Shown here one piece after another: positions 1 through 7,501 of a DNA stretch of 64,000 bases. The stretch is taken from NCBI RefSeq assembly GCF_000803065.1, contig NZ_JSXI01000067.1:1-64000 (forward strand), given 5' to 3'. The position numbers were made by a program, and so were the translations under genes. Below the pieces are notes generated by a model. The model saw only the letters and a program-made list of their open reading frames with translations, did no database searches and was not told the DNA's origin. The DNA comes from Sphingomonas sp. ERG5 (lineage in GTDB: Bacteria; Pseudomonadota; Alphaproteobacteria; Sphingomonadales; Sphingomonadaceae). How positions within the stretch are numbered: position 1 is the stretch's first letter; each line of letters begins with the position of its first letter.

Positions 1-732
1 CCCCTGCCCCCGGCTCCCGGATCTTCCCTCTACCGCCACAAGCTGGTGACGCGGATCTGGCACTGGGTCACGGTCGTCACGGTCATGATCATGATCGGCA
101 GTGGCCTGACGATCCTCAACGCGCATCCGCATCTCTATTGGGGCGCCTATGGCGCGAATTTCGACCATGCCTGGCTGCACACGCCGCGCGCGCCGGGCTG
201 GCTGACGCTCCCCGTCAGCTATAATCTCGCCATCGCGCGGCGCTGGCATTTGCTGTTTGCGCTGGTGCTGGCGTTCGGCTTGCTGTTCTTCATGGTCTCC
301 AGCCTGATCAACCGGCATTTCCAGAAGGATCTGCGCATCCGGCTGGCCGAGTTATCGCCGGCGCATCTGTGGTTCGACCTGAAGGAACATCTCGCCTTTC
401 GCTTCCACGATCCGAACAAGCCCGGCGCGTTCAATATCTTCCAGAAACTCTCCTACGCGCTGGTCATCTTCGTACTGATTCCACTGATGATCCTGACCGG
501 GCTGACCCTGTCGCCGGGCATGAACGCGGCATGGCCATGGCTGCTCGACCTGTTCGGCGGGCGGCAATCGGCGCGCTCGATCCATTTCATCGCCGCCTCC
601 GGGCTGGTCCTGTTCATCATCGTCCATCTTGTCCTGGTCATCCTGGCGGGCGCCTGGAATGAGGTGCGCTCGATGATCACCGGGCGCTGGACCGTGCCAA
701 AGGACGATCATCCTGGGGAGGAGGCCCGATGA
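1..732 (+). CDS. Cytochrome b/b6-domain membrane protein (5' end outside window)
   Basis: Integral membrane di-heme cytochrome b of the b561 type, expected to pass electrons between quinone and a periplasmic partner. The frame is open from base 1, and the residues before the first possible start (YRHKLVTRIWHW) already belong to the conserved first helix, so the true start lies upstream and the GTG at 46 is only the first candidate inside the window. Four hydrophobic segments are visible, with candidate heme-ligand histidines in RIWHW, RRWHLLF and SIHFIAASGLVLFIIVHL. Its stop overlaps the ATG of the Mo-cofactor oxidoreductase (ATGA at 729-732), which implies a coupled pair like MsrQ/MsrP or other sulfite-oxidase-fold systems. 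Exact substrate is not readable. Confidence 0.85.
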   Translation, partial: PLPPAPGSSLYRHKLVTRIWHWVTVVTVMIMIGSGLTILNAHPHLYWGAYGANFDHAWLHTPRAPGWLTLPVSYNLAIARRWHLLFALVLAFGLLFFMVSSLINRHFQKDLRIRLAELSPAHLWFDLKEHLAFRFHDPNKPGAFNIFQKLSYALVIFVLIPLMILTGLTLSPGMNAAWPWLLDLFGGRQSARSIHFIAASGLVLFIIVHLVLVILAGAWNEVRSMITGRWTVPKDDHPGEEAR

Positions 733-1490
733 GCAATCTCATCACCCGGCGGACGCTGGTCACAGGCGGCGCCGCGGCCGCCGGCCTGCTGCTCAGCGGC
801 TGCGACCGGGTCGCGCAGAATCCCGATTTTCGCAAGATTCTGCTGTCGGGCGACGCGGTGAACCAGGGGTTGCAACGCGCCTTGTCCAATCGCGGCGCGC
901 TGGCGCCCGAATTCCGGCCCGATCAGATGTCGCCGCGGTTCCGCACCAACGGTACCGCCAATCCCAACACGCCGGACTATAATGCGATGGTGGCGGAGAA
1001 TTTCGCGCATTGGCGGCTGCAGGTCGGCGGGCTCGTGGCGCGGCCGCTCACTCTGTCGCTGGCGCAGCTTCGGTCGATGCCGGCACGCAGCCAGATCACC
1101 CGCCATGACTGCGTCGAAGGATGGAGTGCGATCGGCAAATGGCAGGGGCCGATGCTCGGTTCGCTGCTCAAGCTGGCGGGAATCAGGGATGCGGCGCGCT
1201 ATATCGTGTTCACTTGCGCCGATCTCTATGGTGGCCAACCTTATTATGAATCGATCGACCTGATCGATGCCTTCCATCCGCAGACGATTCTCGCCTGGGC
1301 GATGAACGACCATGTCCTCGACGTCGGACATGGCGCGCCGATCCGGCTCCGGGTCGAGCGGCAGCTTGGCTACAAGCACGCCAAATATGTCATGCGCGTC
1401 GATGCCGTAGCGTCACTTGCCGGCGTCGGCATGGGCAAGGGCGGCTATTGGGAGGATCGCATCGATTACGATTGGTATGCGGGTATCTGA
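729..1490 (+). CDS. Sulfite-oxidase-fold molybdopterin oxidoreductase
   Basis: Exported Mo-cofactor oxidoreductase of the sulfite oxidase/MsrP fold, 253 aa. The N-terminus has a twin-arginine motif (R7-R8 in ITRRTL), a hydrophobic stretch and a lipobox-like LLSGC with Cys25, so it may be a Tat-exported lipoprotein. The Mo-ligating cysteine is probably the one in HDCVEGWS near residue 128. A strong GGAGGAGG lies at 716-723 and the ATG overlaps the stop of the cytochrome b gene, its likely electron partner. There is no C-terminal dimerisation domain at this length. Substrate unknown: methionine sulfoxide, sulfite and other S/N-oxides are possible. Confidence 0.87.
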   Translation: MSNLITRRTLVTGGAAAAGLLLSGCDRVAQNPDFRKILLSGDAVNQGLQRALSNRGALAPEFRPDQMSPRFRTNGTANPNTPDYNAMVAENFAHWRLQVGGLVARPLTLSLAQLRSMPARSQITRHDCVEGWSAIGKWQGPMLGSLLKLAGIRDAARYIVFTCADLYGGQPYYESIDLIDAFHPQTILAWAMNDHVLDVGHGAPIRLRVERQLGYKHAKYVMRVDAVASLAGVGMGKGGYWEDRIDYDWYAGI

Positions 1491-1577
1491 GGGTTTGTTC
1501 GGGGAGGGCGCCGGCACGGCAAAAATGCGCGCTGCCGCGCATTTTCAAACCGGCTTCGACTTGGTACGGCGCCCGCC

Positions 1578-2816
1578 ATGGCACTGATCGATCGATTTCT
1601 TGCCGCCCGCGTCAAGCGCGGGCAGCTCACCGTCCACCACGCCGATGGCACGATCCGCACCTTCGGAACGCCCGAGCCCGGTTTCCCGACCGTCACGATC
1701 CGTTTCGCCGACAAGGGCGCGGCGAATTTCATCGTGCGCCATCCCAGCCTGGGCGCGGGCGAGGCCTATATGGATGGCCGGATGCTGATCGATGGAGATG
1801 ATGTCAGGGGGCTGGTCACGCTGATGACCGCCAATGACCTGTGGGAAGAGGGCAAGGCCGCGCTGATCGCCTCGCCGGCGCGGCGTGCGGTCGCGGCGGT
1901 GGTGCACCGCGTCAGCCGGATCAACATGGCGCGCGCCTCGAAGCGCAACGTCGCGCATCATTACGACCTGTCGGACCGGCTCTACGATCTCTTTCTCGAC
2001 GCGGACCGGCAATATAGCTGCGCCTATTTCACTGACCCCGACAACAGCCTCGAACAGGCGCAATCGGACAAGAAGGCGCATATCGCCGCCAAGCTTGCGC
2101 TCAAGCCGGGCATGCGCGTGCTCGATATCGGCTGCGGCTGGGGCGGCATGGCGCTGTACCTCCACGCCAGGACCGGCGCCGAGGTGCTCGGCGTCACCTT
2201 GTCGGAAGAGCAGATCAAGGTCGCGCGCCGTCGCGCCGAGGAAGCGGGCGTCGCCGACAAGGTGAAATTCGAACTGATCGATTATCGCCACGTCACCGGC
2301 ACCTTCGACCGCATCGTCTCGGTCGGCATGTTCGAACATGTCGGCCCGGCGCATTACCGCACCTTCGTGCGCAAATGCCGCAGCCTGCTCACCGAAGACG
2401 GGGTGATGCTGCTCCACACCATTGGCCGGGCCGGCGCGCCGGGCGTGACCGACGACTGGACCGCGAAATATATCTTCCCGGGCGGTTATAATCCCGCGCT
2501 GTCGGAAATCGTGCGCGCGAACGAAGGGCAGAAATTCTTCATCACCGATGTCGAAGTGCTGCGGCTGCACTACAGCTACACGCTCGACCTCTGGTATGAT
2601 CGCACGGTTGCGGCAAAGACCCAGATCGTCGCTCTCTACGATGAGCGCTTCTATCGCATGTGGCTCTTCTATCTGGCCGGCGCGAGCGCCGCGTTCCGCT
2701 ATGGCGGGATGGTCAATTATCAGGTGCAATTCGCGCGCAACCGCCATGTCCTGCCGATCACGCGCGATTACATGTATGAGGAAGAGCGCCGCCTGCGCGA
2801 TCCCCAGGCGGGGTAA
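1578..2816 (+). CDS. cfa: Cyclopropane-fatty-acyl-phospholipid synthase
   Basis: SAM-dependent enzyme of the CFA/mycolic acid cyclopropane synthase family, 412 aa; it methylenates cis double bonds of phospholipid acyl chains at the membrane. The N-terminal third is the lipid-binding region of the family (SLGAGEAYMDG motif). The SAM-binding Rossmann core begins near residue 181 with VLDIGCGWGGMALYL, followed by GVTLSEEQ and VSVGMFEHVG, all diagnostic of CFA synthases. The start follows the previous stop by 87 nt and has no clear ribosome binding site. A paralogous fatty-acid methyltransferase activity cannot be excluded. Confidence 0.93.
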   Translation: MALIDRFLAARVKRGQLTVHHADGTIRTFGTPEPGFPTVTIRFADKGAANFIVRHPSLGAGEAYMDGRMLIDGDDVRGLVTLMTANDLWEEGKAALIASPARRAVAAVVHRVSRINMARASKRNVAHHYDLSDRLYDLFLDADRQYSCAYFTDPDNSLEQAQSDKKAHIAAKLALKPGMRVLDIGCGWGGMALYLHARTGAEVLGVTLSEEQIKVARRRAEEAGVADKVKFELIDYRHVTGTFDRIVSVGMFEHVGPAHYRTFVRKCRSLLTEDGVMLLHTIGRAGAPGVTDDWTAKYIFPGGYNPALSEIVRANEGQKFFITDVEVLRLHYSYTLDLWYDRTVAAKTQIVALYDERFYRMWLFYLAGASAAFRYGGMVNYQVQFARNRHVLPITRDYMYEEERRLRDPQAG

Positions 2817-2946
2817 AGCGGCATCGTCCCGGGGGCATCTGCTGGACCCGCGTTCGCAGCACAAGCCGGGGACAGTCCTGGGCCAGGTTCGGGACTGAAC
2901 CGGGACAGGTGATTACACTCCGCCCGGCATTGGGTTAGGGGGCGCC

Positions 2947-4254
2947 ATGTCCGTGACGATCCTCTCCCGCCGGTCGATTTTCGCTCAGGCCTGGCCAATC
3001 ATGCTCGGCCAGACCACGGTGCCGCTGGTCGGGCTGGTCGATACCGCGGTGATCGGCGCGACCGGCGATGCGGCGGCGCTGGCCGGGGTGGCGCTGGGCG
3101 CAACCGTGATCAACCTGATCTTCTGGACTTTCGGCTTCCTGCGCATGGGCATGACCGGAATGACCGCGCAGGCGGCGGGCGCGGGCGACGCGCCCGAGGT
3201 CGAGGCGATGCTGCTGCGCGGGGTCGCGGTCGGCATGGTGCTGGGCGCGGGTCTGTTCGCGCTGCAATTGCTGCTCATCCCGCTTGCCTTTGCCGCTCTG
3301 TCCGGCGGTGGCGCGCTTGACGATGCGGCCCGCGCGTTCGTCGGTGCGCGCTTCATCGGTGCGCCGGCCAGCCTTGCGGTGTTCGCGATCAATGGCTGGC
3401 TGTTCGGCATTGGCCGCACGCGCGCGGCGCTGGCGCTGCAGATCGTGATGAATGTCGCGAACATCGCGCTCGACCTGTTGTTCGTGTGGCATTTCGGGCT
3501 GGGCGCACGCGGCGTCGGGCTCGGCACATCCTGCGCGGAATGGATCGCGCTTGCCACCGGGCTGTTGATTGTCGGGCGGGGAATCGACTGGCGCCGGCTG
3601 GGCTCGGCCGCCCTGTTCGGCGGCGGCGCGCTGAAGCGGCTGTTCGCGGTCAATGCCGACATCATGATCCGCACCATCGCGCTGCTGCTGCTGTTCGTCT
3701 GGTTCACCAATGCCGGCGCGCGGCTGGGGACGGTGCCGCTGGCGGCGAATCATGTGCTGATGCAATTCGTCAGCGTCGCGGCGTTCGTGCTCGACGGCTT
3801 TGCCTTCACCGCCGAATCGCGCGTCGGCCACGCGATCGGCGCGGGGTCGCGGCCGCAGATGCTGCGCGCGATCCGGCTGACCGGCGAATTCTCGCTGCTT
3901 GCCGGGTTCGGTTTCGCCTTGCTCTTCTTCGCCGCCGGGGGCCCGCTGATCGACTTGCTGGCGGCCAATGCCGAGGTCCGGGCGCACGCGCGCGCGCTGC
4001 TGCCCTTCGCGGCCGCCATCCCGTTGATCGGCGTGCCCGCCTGGTTGCTCGACGGCATCTTCATCGGGGCGACGCGGGGGCGGGCGCTGCGCAATGCGGC
4101 GATCGTCGCGACCACGCTTTATATCGCCACCGACCTGTTGCTGCGGCCCTATGGGTCGGTCGGGTTATGGTGGGCGATGATGATCGGCTATGCCTATCGC
4201 GCTGCGGCGCTGGGCCTTTATCTGCCCGGGCTGCTCAGGCGCATGGCCGATTAG
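2947..4254 (+). CDS. MATE family efflux transporter (DinF-like)
   Basis: Inner-membrane multidrug/toxin extrusion antiporter, 435 aa, about twelve hydrophobic segments over the full length. The N-terminal QAWPIMLGQTTVPLVGLVDT resembles the first helix of the DinF-type MATE subgroup, and the C-terminal half repeats the pattern (NADIMIRTIALLLLFVWF). A GGGGG stretch 4-8 nt before the ATG can serve as ribosome binding site. The 130 bases before it carry no gene and no strong hairpin. Transport substrate cannot be predicted; monocistronic by context, with TetR next to it on the opposite strand. Confidence 0.9.
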   Translation: MSVTILSRRSIFAQAWPIMLGQTTVPLVGLVDTAVIGATGDAAALAGVALGATVINLIFWTFGFLRMGMTGMTAQAAGAGDAPEVEAMLLRGVAVGMVLGAGLFALQLLLIPLAFAALSGGGALDDAARAFVGARFIGAPASLAVFAINGWLFGIGRTRAALALQIVMNVANIALDLLFVWHFGLGARGVGLGTSCAEWIALATGLLIVGRGIDWRRLGSAALFGGGALKRLFAVNADIMIRTIALLLLFVWFTNAGARLGTVPLAANHVLMQFVSVAAFVLDGFAFTAESRVGHAIGAGSRPQMLRAIRLTGEFSLLAGFGFALLFFAAGGPLIDLLAANAEVRAHARALLPFAAAIPLIGVPAWLLDGIFIGATRGRALRNAAIVATTLYIATDLLLRPYGSVGLWWAMMIGYAYRAAALGLYLPGLLRRMAD

Positions 4255-4316
4255 GGCGGATCGGACGTCAGGCCCATCGCACTCTTTGGCGGTTGCATCG
4301 ATTGCGGTCCGGCCGG

Positions 4317-4919
4317 CTACCGTTCGATAAAGCCGGACAACAAGGTGCCCGCGATCTCCCGCGCATTTGTGGCGAGCGCTTCATCCGGCAATTCGCCCGC
4401 GGTCCAGAAGGACAGCACGCCGCGAAAGGCGAAGGCGAGTTGCCCCGGCAGGCAGTGAAGCGCCTGTTCGCGCCGGGCCGCGAGCAGATTGTCGCCCGCG
4501 CCCAGCGCTAGCGCCCATAGCGCCGTCGATCGCGCCCATATCTGTCCGGGGGCGGGGCCGGGCGCGCCGAGCCATCCCATCACCGCGCGATTGACCTCGG
4601 GTTCCTCCAGCATCACCGTCGCAGCGATGTCGACCGCAAGCAGCACGCGGTCCGCCGCGTCGCCCGCTGGCCGCGCCGCGCTGTAGCGCGCTTGCATCAG
4701 GTCGATGCGCCGCCCGGACAGCGCCTGCATGATCGCGGCCTTGCTGCCGAACTGGTTGAACGGCGTCGCAAAACTGACCCCGGCCTCGGCGGCGAGGTCG
4801 CGCATCGAAAAATCGGCATTGCCGGTTCGAAGCAACCGTTCGGCCGCGTCGATCACGCGTTGGCGCACGGGCGCGCCTCTGGTGCCGGTGGGAGAAGGCC
4901 GGGTCTTGTTCTGTGCCAT
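4317..4919 (-). CDS. TetR/AcrR family transcriptional regulator
   Basis: About 200 aa. The N-terminal helix-turn-helix is readable as RVIDAAERLLR...FSMRDLAAEAGVSFATPFNQFGSKAAIMQAL, typical of TetR. The C-terminal ligand domain is not assignable. I place the start at the ATG of MAQNKTRPSP rather than at the upstream in-frame ATG (4958), because a perfect 22-bp palindrome at 4925-4946 sits just before it and would otherwise be coding. The gene is divergent from the SDR gene that follows, the classic TetR/target layout, so autorepression together with control of the SDR gene is likely. It is convergent with the MATE gene; regulation of that exporter is possible but not supported by an operator there. 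Confidence 0.9.
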   Translation of the reverse strand: MAQNKTRPSPTGTRGAPVRQRVIDAAERLLRTGNADFSMRDLAAEAGVSFATPFNQFGSKAAIMQALSGRRIDLMQARYSAARPAGDAADRVLLAVDIAATVMLEEPEVNRAVMGWLGAPGPAPGQIWARSTALWALALGAGDNLLAARREQALHCLPGQLAFAFRGVLSFWTAGELPDEALATNAREIAGTLLSGFIER

Positions 4920-4924
4920 GCAGC

Positions 4925-4946
4925 TTTCTATATCATGATATAGAAA
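4925..4946. promoter_or_regulatory. Perfect 22-bp palindrome, probable TetR operator
   Basis: The half-site TTTCTATATCA is followed directly by its exact reverse complement, in an AT-rich patch within otherwise GC-rich DNA. It lies 5 nt from the TetR start codon and 23 nt from the SDR start codon, so a bound dimer would block initiation of both genes. Confidence 0.85.
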
Positions 4947-4969
4947 CAATGTAAGCATGGAGTTTGATC

Positions 4970-5815
4970 ATGGCTGTTGCTCCTTCCACGACTTTCCTCA
5001 TCACCGGCGTCAGTTCGGGCCTGGGCCGGGCGTTCGCTCAGGGCGCGCTGGCGGCGGGCCATCGCGTGATCGGCACTGTGCGGCGGCCCGGCGACGCGGA
5101 CTCCTTTGCCGCGCTCGCACCGGATCGCGCGCATCCGCTGGTGCTCGACGTCACCGATTTCGACGCGATTCCGGCGGCTGTGGCCGCTGCCGAGCGCCGC
5201 GCCGGCCCGATCGACGTGCTGGTGAACAATGCCGGCTATGGCCATGAGGGGGTGCTGGAGGAATCCTCGATGGACGATCTGCAGCGCCAGTTCGCGGCGA
5301 ATGTATTCGGTCCGGTCGCGATGGTGAAGGCGGTGCTGCCGGGGATGCGCGAGCGGCGTCGCGGCCATATCGTCAATGTCACCTCCATGGGCGGCTTCAT
5401 CACCATGCCGGGGATCAGCTTCTATTGCGGCAGCAAATTCGCTCTGGAAGGCATCTCGGATGCGCTCGGCAAGGAAGTGGCGGCTTTCGGCATCCGGGTG
5501 ACCGCGCTCGCGCCCGGCCAGTTCCGCACCGATTGGGCCGGACGGTCCATGGCGCGCACGCCGCGCAGCATCGCCGATTATGACGCGATCATGGACCCGA
5601 TCCGCGCCGGGCGACAGGCCAAAAGCGGCAATCAACCGGGCGATCCGGCGAAGGCCGCGCAGGCGCTGCTCGCCGTGGTGGCGGCCGATAATCCGCCCGT
5701 GCGCCTGTTTCTGGGCGACGATGCGCTGGAACTGGTCGATCGCAAGCTTGACGGGATGAGGGCCGAAATCGCTGCCTGGGAAGCGCTGTCGCGCGCCACC
5801 GGCTTCGCGGCCTGA
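4970..5815 (+). CDS. Short-chain dehydrogenase/reductase
   Basis: NAD(P)-dependent oxidoreductase of the classical SDR family, 281 aa. The cofactor motif TGVSSGLG is at residues 12-19, NNAGYG follows near residue 85, and the catalytic YxxxK is Tyr152/Lys156 in YCGSK. Start chosen at ATG 4970 because GGAG (4959-4962) stands 7 nt upstream; the in-frame TTG at 4964 is less likely. Transcribed away from the TetR gene across the shared palindrome, so probably induced by the ligand of that repressor. Sequence gives no substrate; the long C-terminal region after TDWAGRS is typical of SDRs acting on hydrophobic alcohols or aldehydes. Confidence 0.9.
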   Translation: MAVAPSTTFLITGVSSGLGRAFAQGALAAGHRVIGTVRRPGDADSFAALAPDRAHPLVLDVTDFDAIPAAVAAAERRAGPIDVLVNNAGYGHEGVLEESSMDDLQRQFAANVFGPVAMVKAVLPGMRERRRGHIVNVTSMGGFITMPGISFYCGSKFALEGISDALGKEVAAFGIRVTALAPGQFRTDWAGRSMARTPRSIADYDAIMDPIRAGRQAKSGNQPGDPAKAAQALLAVVAADNPPVRLFLGDDALELVDRKLDGMRAEIAAWEALSRATGFAA

Positions 5816-6217
5816 TCGCCTGATTGCCAATGACACCCGGCCGCATGCCGGGCTTGATTCAAGTCGCGCGTCTCAGTCGTCATGCCTGTTCCCCGACACA
5901 GGATTGCGTGTCGGAATAAGCCGATTCGACGAACCAGTTGAATCGGCGGAACCGGAAAAGTGCCGACCATGACTCCAGCCCCGACCATTTCCCGATATTC
6001 CCGCAAGCACCCGGTAAAATTCCCGTGCGGATCCATCAAAATTCCCGCAGCTTTTCCCGCAGATTCCCGCAGAACGCTCGAAAATGCGTTTTCCCGCAGC
6101 TTTTCCCGGCGCTGCGGGAATTTCGCGATTGCCGCGATGCCCGAAATACGCTGCGGCTTGCCCCGTGCGAGGTGGGCTGATACCCGCCCGCGTCCCCTTC
6201 TCTCCGGAGCTTTGCCC
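5816..6217. other. argG leader region with TTCCCGCAG word array
   Basis: 402 bases without a convincing gene. The first 150 show nothing obvious. From about 5990 the word TTCCCGCA(G) recurs at 5998, 6042, 6054, 6064 and 6091, with degenerate copies TTCCCG at about 6020 and 6103, and one inverted copy CTGCGGGAA ending at 6120. Open frames crossing it have repetitive composition and no family resemblance. It resembles, in style, the AACAGC array near 49.5 kb. Confidence 0.7.
6091..6120. repeat. 10-bp inverted repeat in argG leader
   Basis: TTCCCGCAGC (6091-6100) and GCTGCGGGAA (6111-6120) are perfect reverse complements around a 10-nt loop, 98 nt before the argG start. There is no T-run, so it is not a standard terminator; it could be an RNA structure in the argG leader or part of a dispersed repeat. 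Confidence 0.6.
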
Positions 6218-7447
6218 GTGTCCAAACCGACATCCGATCAGATCAACCGAGTCGTCCTCGCTTATTCGGGCGGCCTGGACACCAGCGTGATCCTGAAATG
6301 GCTGCAACAGACCTATCAGTGCGAAGTGGTGACCTTCACCGCCGATCTCGGTCAGGGCGAAGAGCTGGAGCCAGCGCGCGCCAAGGCCGAGCTGATGGGC
6401 GTGAAGCCCGAACATATCTTCATCGACGATCTGCGCGAGGAATTCGTGCGCGATTACGTCTTCCCGATGATGCGCTCGAACGCGCTGTATGAGGGGCTGT
6501 ATCTGCTCGGCACCTCGATCGCCCGGCCGCTGATCGCCAAGCGCCAGGTCGAGATCGCGAAGATGGTCGGCGCCGACGCGGTCAGCCATGGCGCGACCGG
6601 CAAGGGTAATGACCAGGTCCGTTTCGAGCTCGGCTATTATGCGCTCGCGCCCGACATCAAGGTGATCGCGCCGTGGCGCGAATGGGATCTGACCAGCCGC
6701 ACTGCGCTGATCGCCTTTGCCGAACAGCACCAGATCCCGGTGCCGAAGGACAAGCGCGGCGAATCGCCCTTCTCGACCGATGCCAACATGCTGCACACCT
6801 CGTCGGAGGGGAAAGTGCTCGAGGATCCGTGGGACGAGGTCCCCGACTATGTCTATTCGCGCACCGTCAATCCCGAGGACGCGCCGAACGAGCCGGAGAC
6901 GATCACGGTCGATTTCGAACGCGGCGACGGTGTCGCGATCAACGGTGTCGGCATGTCGCCCGCGACTCTGCTCGAAACGCTGAACGAACTGGGCCGCAAG
7001 CACGGCATCGGCCGGCTCGACCTGGTCGAGAACCGCTTCGTCGGCATGAAGTCGCGCGGAATGTACGAAACGCCCGGCGGCACCATCTATCACCTCGCGC
7101 ATCGCGGCATCGAACAGCTCACGCTCGATCGCGGCGCAGCGCATCTCAAGGACGAACTCGCGCCGCGCTATGCCGAGCTGATCTATAACGGCTTCTGGTT
7201 CAGCCCCGAGCGCGAGATGCTGCAGGCGGCGATCGACCATAGCCAGGAAAAGGTTTCGGGCACCGTCCGGCTGAAGCTCTACAAGGGATCGGTCATTGTC
7301 ACGGGCCGCAAATCGCCCAATTCGCTCTATTCGGAGAAGGTCGTGACCTTCGAGGACGACCAGGGCGCCTATGACCAGCGCGACGCGGCGGGCTTCATCA
7401 AGCTCAACGCGCTGCGGCTGCGCCTGCTCGGGCGTCGCGATCGCTGA
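6218..7447 (+). CDS. argG: Argininosuccinate synthase
   Basis: Condenses citrulline and aspartate to argininosuccinate with ATP, the penultimate step of arginine synthesis; cytoplasmic. 409 aa, the usual length. The N-type ATP pyrophosphatase loop is AYSGGLDTSV (residues 15-24), followed by the family signatures GATGKGNDQVRFE, APWREW and SRTVNPEDAPNEPE. Start is GTG 6218, supported by GGAG at 6206-6209 with 8-nt spacing; the open frame extends further upstream through the repeat-rich leader but that part is not conserved protein. No other arg genes are adjacent. Confidence 0.97.
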   Translation: MSKPTSDQINRVVLAYSGGLDTSVILKWLQQTYQCEVVTFTADLGQGEELEPARAKAELMGVKPEHIFIDDLREEFVRDYVFPMMRSNALYEGLYLLGTSIARPLIAKRQVEIAKMVGADAVSHGATGKGNDQVRFELGYYALAPDIKVIAPWREWDLTSRTALIAFAEQHQIPVPKDKRGESPFSTDANMLHTSSEGKVLEDPWDEVPDYVYSRTVNPEDAPNEPETITVDFERGDGVAINGVGMSPATLLETLNELGRKHGIGRLDLVENRFVGMKSRGMYETPGGTIYHLAHRGIEQLTLDRGAAHLKDELAPRYAELIYNGFWFSPEREMLQAAIDHSQEKVSGTVRLKLYKGSVIVTGRKSPNSLYSEKVVTFEDDQGAYDQRDAAGFIKLNALRLRLLGRRDR

Positions 7448-7501
7448 TGCTGCGCCCGGCGGGAACGGCTATTTAACGGTCGGTCCTCTAGAAACACGGG
7501 C

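Noticed and set aside
1545..2864. 439-codon minus-strand open frame opposite the cfa gene
   Set aside because: It is the antisense shadow of a clear CFA synthase; Arg/His/Asp-rich composition with no family motif.
2935..3987. 350-codon minus-strand frame opposite the MATE gene
   Set aside because: Gln/Arg/His-rich antisense of a membrane protein; no motif.
5873..7240. 455-codon minus-strand frame spanning the argG leader
   Set aside because: Antisense to argG; the part over the leader merely translates the TTCCCGCAG array.
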